Of a DNA stretch of 64,000 nucleotides, positions 59,940-64,000 are shown piece by piece. The notes beneath the pieces are model-generated. The model searched no databases and was not told where the DNA came from. It saw only the letters and a list, made by a program, of their open reading frames with translations. The stretch is from NCBI GenBank assembly GCA_024305405.1, contig JAKNDB010000109.1, positions 496,001 through 560,000 on the forward strand, in the 5' to 3' direction. The first letter of the stretch is position 1; each line of letters begins with the position of its first letter. Origin of the DNA: Dirofilaria immitis. Its lineage: Eukaryota > Nematoda > Chromadorea > Rhabditida > Onchocercidae. The position numbers and the translations under genes were made by a program.

Positions 59940-60594
59940 TAACGTATATTTCATTATCAGCATGATAAAATGGATTTATAGTTCACCACGAAAGTATATC
60001 TAGTATTCTAAAATGATTGATGATGGAAGAAAAATAACTTTATTTAATAAATTGTTTTCACTTTATTTAATAAATTTCTTCTAAATGAATAGTTTCAAGA
60101 GCGATAATGTTGTAGTTCACTCTGAAAATTAAGAAGAAAATTTTACTATGAAATTTCTCCAATTTACACATCCAAATAATTTTGAATTTTTCTCTATAAA
60201 ATTTCTTATAGGCCATAAATCTACAGCACGAATTCATTGAGTGTCCCGAAACTTCTACCCGAAATATCCGGAAACCCACATCCAAACCCCGGAATCCATC
60301 ACTGCTTATCGCCACCAAATACATCGGTCATAGGTCTGAACCGTCAAATTTGACTGCTACGTTTTGTACTACTCTGACGAGGACATCATGAAACCAGTTG
60401 CGTGGATTACGTTGTTTCAGTGAAATGTGATTTTTCTTGAATACTTGTGATTATTTATGGTAGGCTATCTTGAAACTTTATTTGAAAATTATTTTTGGTA
60501 ATTTTAATTGTAATTATTATTTGATTTCAGAGATTATTAGGTGATAATAAACATAAATGCAATAATTTCATTCAAATTTTGGTGAAGAAAAACG
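59940..60594. promoter_or_regulatory. Intergenic region between divergently oriented genes
   Basis: It lies head to head between the hypothetical minus-strand gene and the mS37-like plus-strand gene and probably holds both promoters. No specific site was identified; the minus-strand open frame 60067-60324 shows no domain. Confidence 0.4.
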
Positions 60595-61772
60595 ATGCAA
60601 TTTACATCATCGCTTTCGAAAAGCAATTTGAGGATACCGATTAAGACAAATTTGGCAAAGAATGATCGATTACAATTTAAGGAATTTATTCCATTAAAAT
60701 CTACAAATTATGTAATGAGCAATTATGCGAAACCACGAGGTCTGATTTTCACTTATATTTATATTATTGACGCAATTTAACAAAAAATTTTAGCAATAAT
60801 GGTCATTGACATATTCATCCTTTGTTTTCTTTTATCCTATTCTTAGTGTTAATTGTTTTCTTCTATCTGACGTTTTGTTTTTTCCTGACTTCTTGTCACT
60901 TTTTCCTTGGCATTAAGTTTCCTTTTCCCGTAATCTTATCATTTTTTTCTAGATCGTACACTTCTCGATCTCTCATCTTTTTTCCTATGATTTTTACTGT
61001 GCTGTATGTATAAGAAGATATTCTTTCGAGAAACAGAATTTTATGCCTTTATACCTGGGTTTACAAAGAAATGAAAAATTTTTTCCCCTTTTTTAAAACG
61101 TAGAGGAATATGGGATATTTGATTCTGTCATCCAGTTTCTGAGATATTACAATAGTCTTTGTTCATTCTAGAAAATTTTCGAATCTTTATTAGTTTCTTT
61201 GATTTTTTTCGCCAACTTATACCAGCATTTGTTCTCTGTTTCAGCATGTCCTCTAACTTTAAATTTCTGAAGCTATGAAATGTTTGTATATATATCTGTT
61301 ATAAAATTTGCAGGCGAAACTTGCACAAAAGAATTACAAGCGCTTTCGATTGCTTGAAAAATGGGAATACGACAACCTACCTTGTATAGATTTTAATCGA
61401 GATTATATGGCTTGCGTGGACAGAACCCATAAAGCAAATAAAGAATTTGCTGAGGCCGCAAAAAGGTAGGATTTCTCTTTCATTCAATTTCTAACTCATT
61501 CATTCATGATTTTCATGTCATTCACGGATTCCATGTCTCCTATCCTTTTCTTGCGCAGTATTCTTTTCCGAGACGAAATGTTTTAGGGTGTGACTGACGG
61601 TACTACTGATGAGAAGACAGTATTGACTAAACATCAGATGAATAACTTAATGTCAAAGTATCCACAGCCTCAGCTAGGCCAGTATCCATATAAAGCACTT
61701 AAGCGATTGCCCAATCAGTCATATGCAGAAGACATCTTCCATCGAAAGAAGAAATATGGAAAAGCCAATTAA
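60595..61772 (+). CDS. Small CX9C protein, mS37/CHCHD1-like mitochondrial ribosomal protein (tentative)
   Basis: Likely small-subunit mitochondrial ribosome component. Exons: 60595-60739 (first exon, start uncertain), 61314-61465, 61587-61772. Core: NYKRFRLLEKWEYDNLPC, then C-x9-C (CIDFNRDYMAC), a basic helix, and a C-terminal part LTKHQMNNLMSKYPQPQ resembling the LLPNKLNKLLQRFPNK ending of human CHCHD1. Human CHCHD1 has two CX9C motifs; only the second-type one is seen here. The long first frame from 60595 enters exon 2 out of phase, whereas the short ATG at 60725 (MRNHE) is in phase. Exons 2 and 3 also join one base short: an extra A in the run 61460-61464 restores it. The family assignment rests on the C-terminal resemblance and spacing. 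Confidence 0.55.
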
Positions 61773-62369
61773 GATGAACGATGATGTTGAGTGCTGATTT
61801 TCTTAATGTCAGAGGCGAGACTAATATCGGTTGGTAAATACAAACAATCAGCTAAAAACCAATATTCTTGTTATTAATGGAAAACTATGGACAACGGTGG
61901 CCAACATTACTCTAAGAACTTCCTTAAAATTCTAAACTTATATTTTTTATATTTGACTTTTTGGCACAAATTGATTTCTTTTAGTCCATTGCTTATGTCA
62001 TCTAATGCTGTGTACCTCAAATGAATTTTTATCTCTTTCAAGTTATTTATTATAACCAATTCCGGTGTTGTTCTGTTTAGCAAGTTACAGTAAATTCTAA
62101 TATTTAAATGAATTGTTTAAATTCATAGGAACTCAATTTCCGGAAAACAATGATTCATTTCCAGAAAATCTTTATCTACAAACTTTAGTGAAATTCGATT
62201 CGCAGAAAAAATCTTCTATTCCACGCTATTTTTACTTCGATAGCTTTACTGTATGTTTCGAAATGTAATGAAGCAAACTTAATTCATAATACTTTAAATT
62301 TGTTATCTTACAAAAATTATAGCTCAACGCTGTATAAAAGTAGATATAACTGTTTATTGCATTCTGAAT
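61773..62369. other. Spacer between convergent genes
   Basis: 3' UTRs of the mS37-like gene (+) and the release factor (-). Nothing else is recognised. Confidence 0.5.
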
Positions 62370-63943
62370 TTAAACATTAGAACAGTGTTTGGCACGACAA
62401 TCCTCGGCGTTCAAGATTTCTTTTAAGTATTGAGCTTTTGATAGTTCATTCAGAGATTGAATTATTTGATCTAAAACATTGCTTCCTTTCATTACATTTG
62501 CAACACTTTGCCAGGTCTTACCCAATCGATGATCTGTGACTTGGTCATCCTTGAAATTGTATGTTCGTACTTTTTCAGCTCGTGCCTTAGTTCCTACCTA
62601 AAAATTTTTATAGTAATCAGAAGTTTACAGCAATGAAACATATTAAATTGATTTTCACACACGGAATTATGCTTTGGTGCTGTAATAACTGACTTGTAGT
62701 TTCCTGGATGATGAATACTGCTTCTGTGTTTCATCAAGTTTCCGTTGTAACAGTACCGCAGCTAATCGTTTGTACGCTATCTGTATATAACGATAAGTAA
62801 ATATTTAAGTTTCTTTAGCATTATTTGATGGGATACATAACCACTAGTAATATGGGTAGTACAAAGTTATACCTCCATATTAGAATATTGCGTCCTTTCA
62901 TCCATACAGTGCACTACTATACCTGTTTCACGATGAGTTAACCTAACTGCCGTAGATCGCTGATTGACATTCTGGCCACCGGGACCAGAAGCTCTCATTG
63001 TTTCTACTTTCACATCAGCCGGTGTCACGCAAGCTTCTATCTGAAAATATTTTAAATGTTACTTGTAAAACAATCCAAAAGTTTTATATCCGTCTTATAA
63101 AGCGAAAAAATTGTCAGTCAACAATCCACTAAATTTAAAGATGTTCCAATTTATAACACACGCGAAGGAAAATAAGAAAATATGATTTGCTTAAAAAGAT
63201 ATGCGAATTGTAAAAGATGGACCTTTTCTGGTTCTGGAAGAACAGTCACAACAGATGTACTTGTATGCATACGTGTTTTATCTGTCATCGGAAACCTCTG
63301 TACACGATGAACACCGGCTTCATAACGTAACGCTCGAAATACTCCACTACCCCGCACAAAAACTATAGCACTACGTACACCTCCTGCAAGGCAAAATAAA
63401 AAGAAATGATCTGCTCAAAAATTTTCCTAACTTCATTTCTACTGAAATTTAGTTTACCTGATGGTGCAGCATCTATTTGATAAGGCGTCCATTTCCACTT
63501 CATAAATTGTGCGTAATTATGATACATTTGAGTTAATTCGGATGCAAACAGAGATGCTTCGATGCCACCTACACCACTGTAAGAAAAAATACAGTTTGCC
63601 ATAATTTCGAGCAAATAATAGAAACTGAATTCAAGATCTAAACCGAGACTTAATTAGTTTAAATCTGTTTTATCAACTGCGAAATTTAATTGTGGAAATC
63701 TTTAGCAAGAATATAATCTTTAGTGAAATAACAAAAATCCTGAAAATATAAAAGAATAAATTTCGAAGTAAGATAATTAAATAATGACCAACGGAGTGAT
63801 TTCTAATTGGCAGTTATTCAGCGAATCATATTCGGTAACAGGTATTACAGCATTGGTTAATTCGTTAGCAACACTATCCAGTTCCTCTGTTAATCGTTCA
63901 CTATCCAACTTGGCAATTTCTTGCATTTCTGAGTCATCTCCTT
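62370..63943 (-). CDS. Organellar class I peptide chain release factor (RF1 type), 5' end beyond window
   Basis: Hydrolyses peptidyl-tRNA at stop codons, here almost certainly in mitochondria. Exons (minus): 63793-63943 (preceded by more sequence outside the window), 63458-63576, 63223-63383, 62873-63040, 62694-62780, 62370-62597. Motifs: [18 protein letters not shown] (PCRF domain), [25 protein letters not shown], then PMT in the position of the RF1 PxT codon-recognition tripeptide, [14 protein letters not shown], and the catalytic [10 protein letters not shown] (GGQ). The C-terminal domain [16 protein letters not shown] is complete to TAA. All joins are in phase, so this gene shows none of the breaks seen elsewhere. 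PxT argues for UAA/UAG recognition (mtRF1a/MTRF1L-like) rather than RF2 or ICT1. The acceptor at 63944-63945 could alternatively lie three bases further in. Confidence 0.95.
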
Positions 63944-64000
63944 CTTTAAATAAAAAAATTTATGTTTTTAAGGAAGTTTATTCAAAATATATAAAATTTG

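Noticed and set aside
60067..60324. 85-codon minus-strand frame upstream of the hypothetical gene
   Set aside because: No domain, no good acceptor or donor, and it lies in a divergent promoter region.

Overview
The window is AT-rich nuclear DNA from a metazoan, most likely a nematode, perhaps a spirurid or filarial one (inference). The reasons are short exons split by many AT-rich introns with TTTTCAG-type acceptors, 3' splice sites directly upstream of start codons as in trans-spliced nematode genes, and the protein families present. There are no operon-scale bacterial features, CRISPR arrays, rRNA or recognisable tRNA.

Layout. 1-15,631 (+): 3' part of a large type I membrane protein built from cysteine-rich GCC2/GCC3-like modules, about 16 EGF repeats, a LamG/pentraxin-like domain, HYR and sushi modules, one transmembrane helix and a short tail. 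15,632-18,272: spacer dominated by microsatellites. 18,273-26,877 (+): a ONECUT transcription factor (CUT domain plus divergent homeodomain plus polyQ tail). 26,878-32,564: gene-poor spacer. 32,565-36,223 (+): a secreted M14 N/E-type metallocarboxypeptidase, convergent with 37,093-39,647 (-), the catalytic subunit of queuine tRNA-guanine transglycosylase. 41,231-45,048 (-): an MDR/alcohol-dehydrogenase-like oxidoreductase. 45,061-52,110: a second repeat-rich spacer. 52,111-55,248 (-): a p38-like MAP kinase with S-A-Y in its activation loop. 55,968-58,664 (-): a tentative two-helix membrane protein with a proline/tyrosine-rich tail. 59,379-59,936 (-): an unrecognised basic protein. 60,595-61,772 (+): a small mS37/CHCHD1-like CX9C protein. 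62,370 to the right edge (-): an organellar class I peptide chain release factor, truncated by the window end.

The gene set is housekeeping (translation, tRNA modification, redox) mixed with developmental, signalling and cell-surface genes; no shared pathway is evident. The mS37-like and release-factor genes converge and both probably serve mitochondrial translation.

The most important observation concerns sequence quality. At least ten otherwise intact, conserved reading frames are each broken by exactly one missing base. Each break lies at or beside a short homopolymer run, and adding one base to that run restores the family consensus. Three are in the ONECUT gene, three in the membrane receptor, two in the carboxypeptidase, one in the tRNA transglycosylase and one in the mS37-like gene. 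Three further splice-phase or frame mismatches fit the same explanation. This looks like uncorrected homopolymer under-calling in the assembly rather than biology. Automatic gene models here will be fragmented unless corrected. I found no convincing new biological system; the best biological leads are the S-x-Y kinase, the zinc-ligand-poor MDR enzyme, the exon-boundary duplication at 12.2 kb and several strong inverted repeats.
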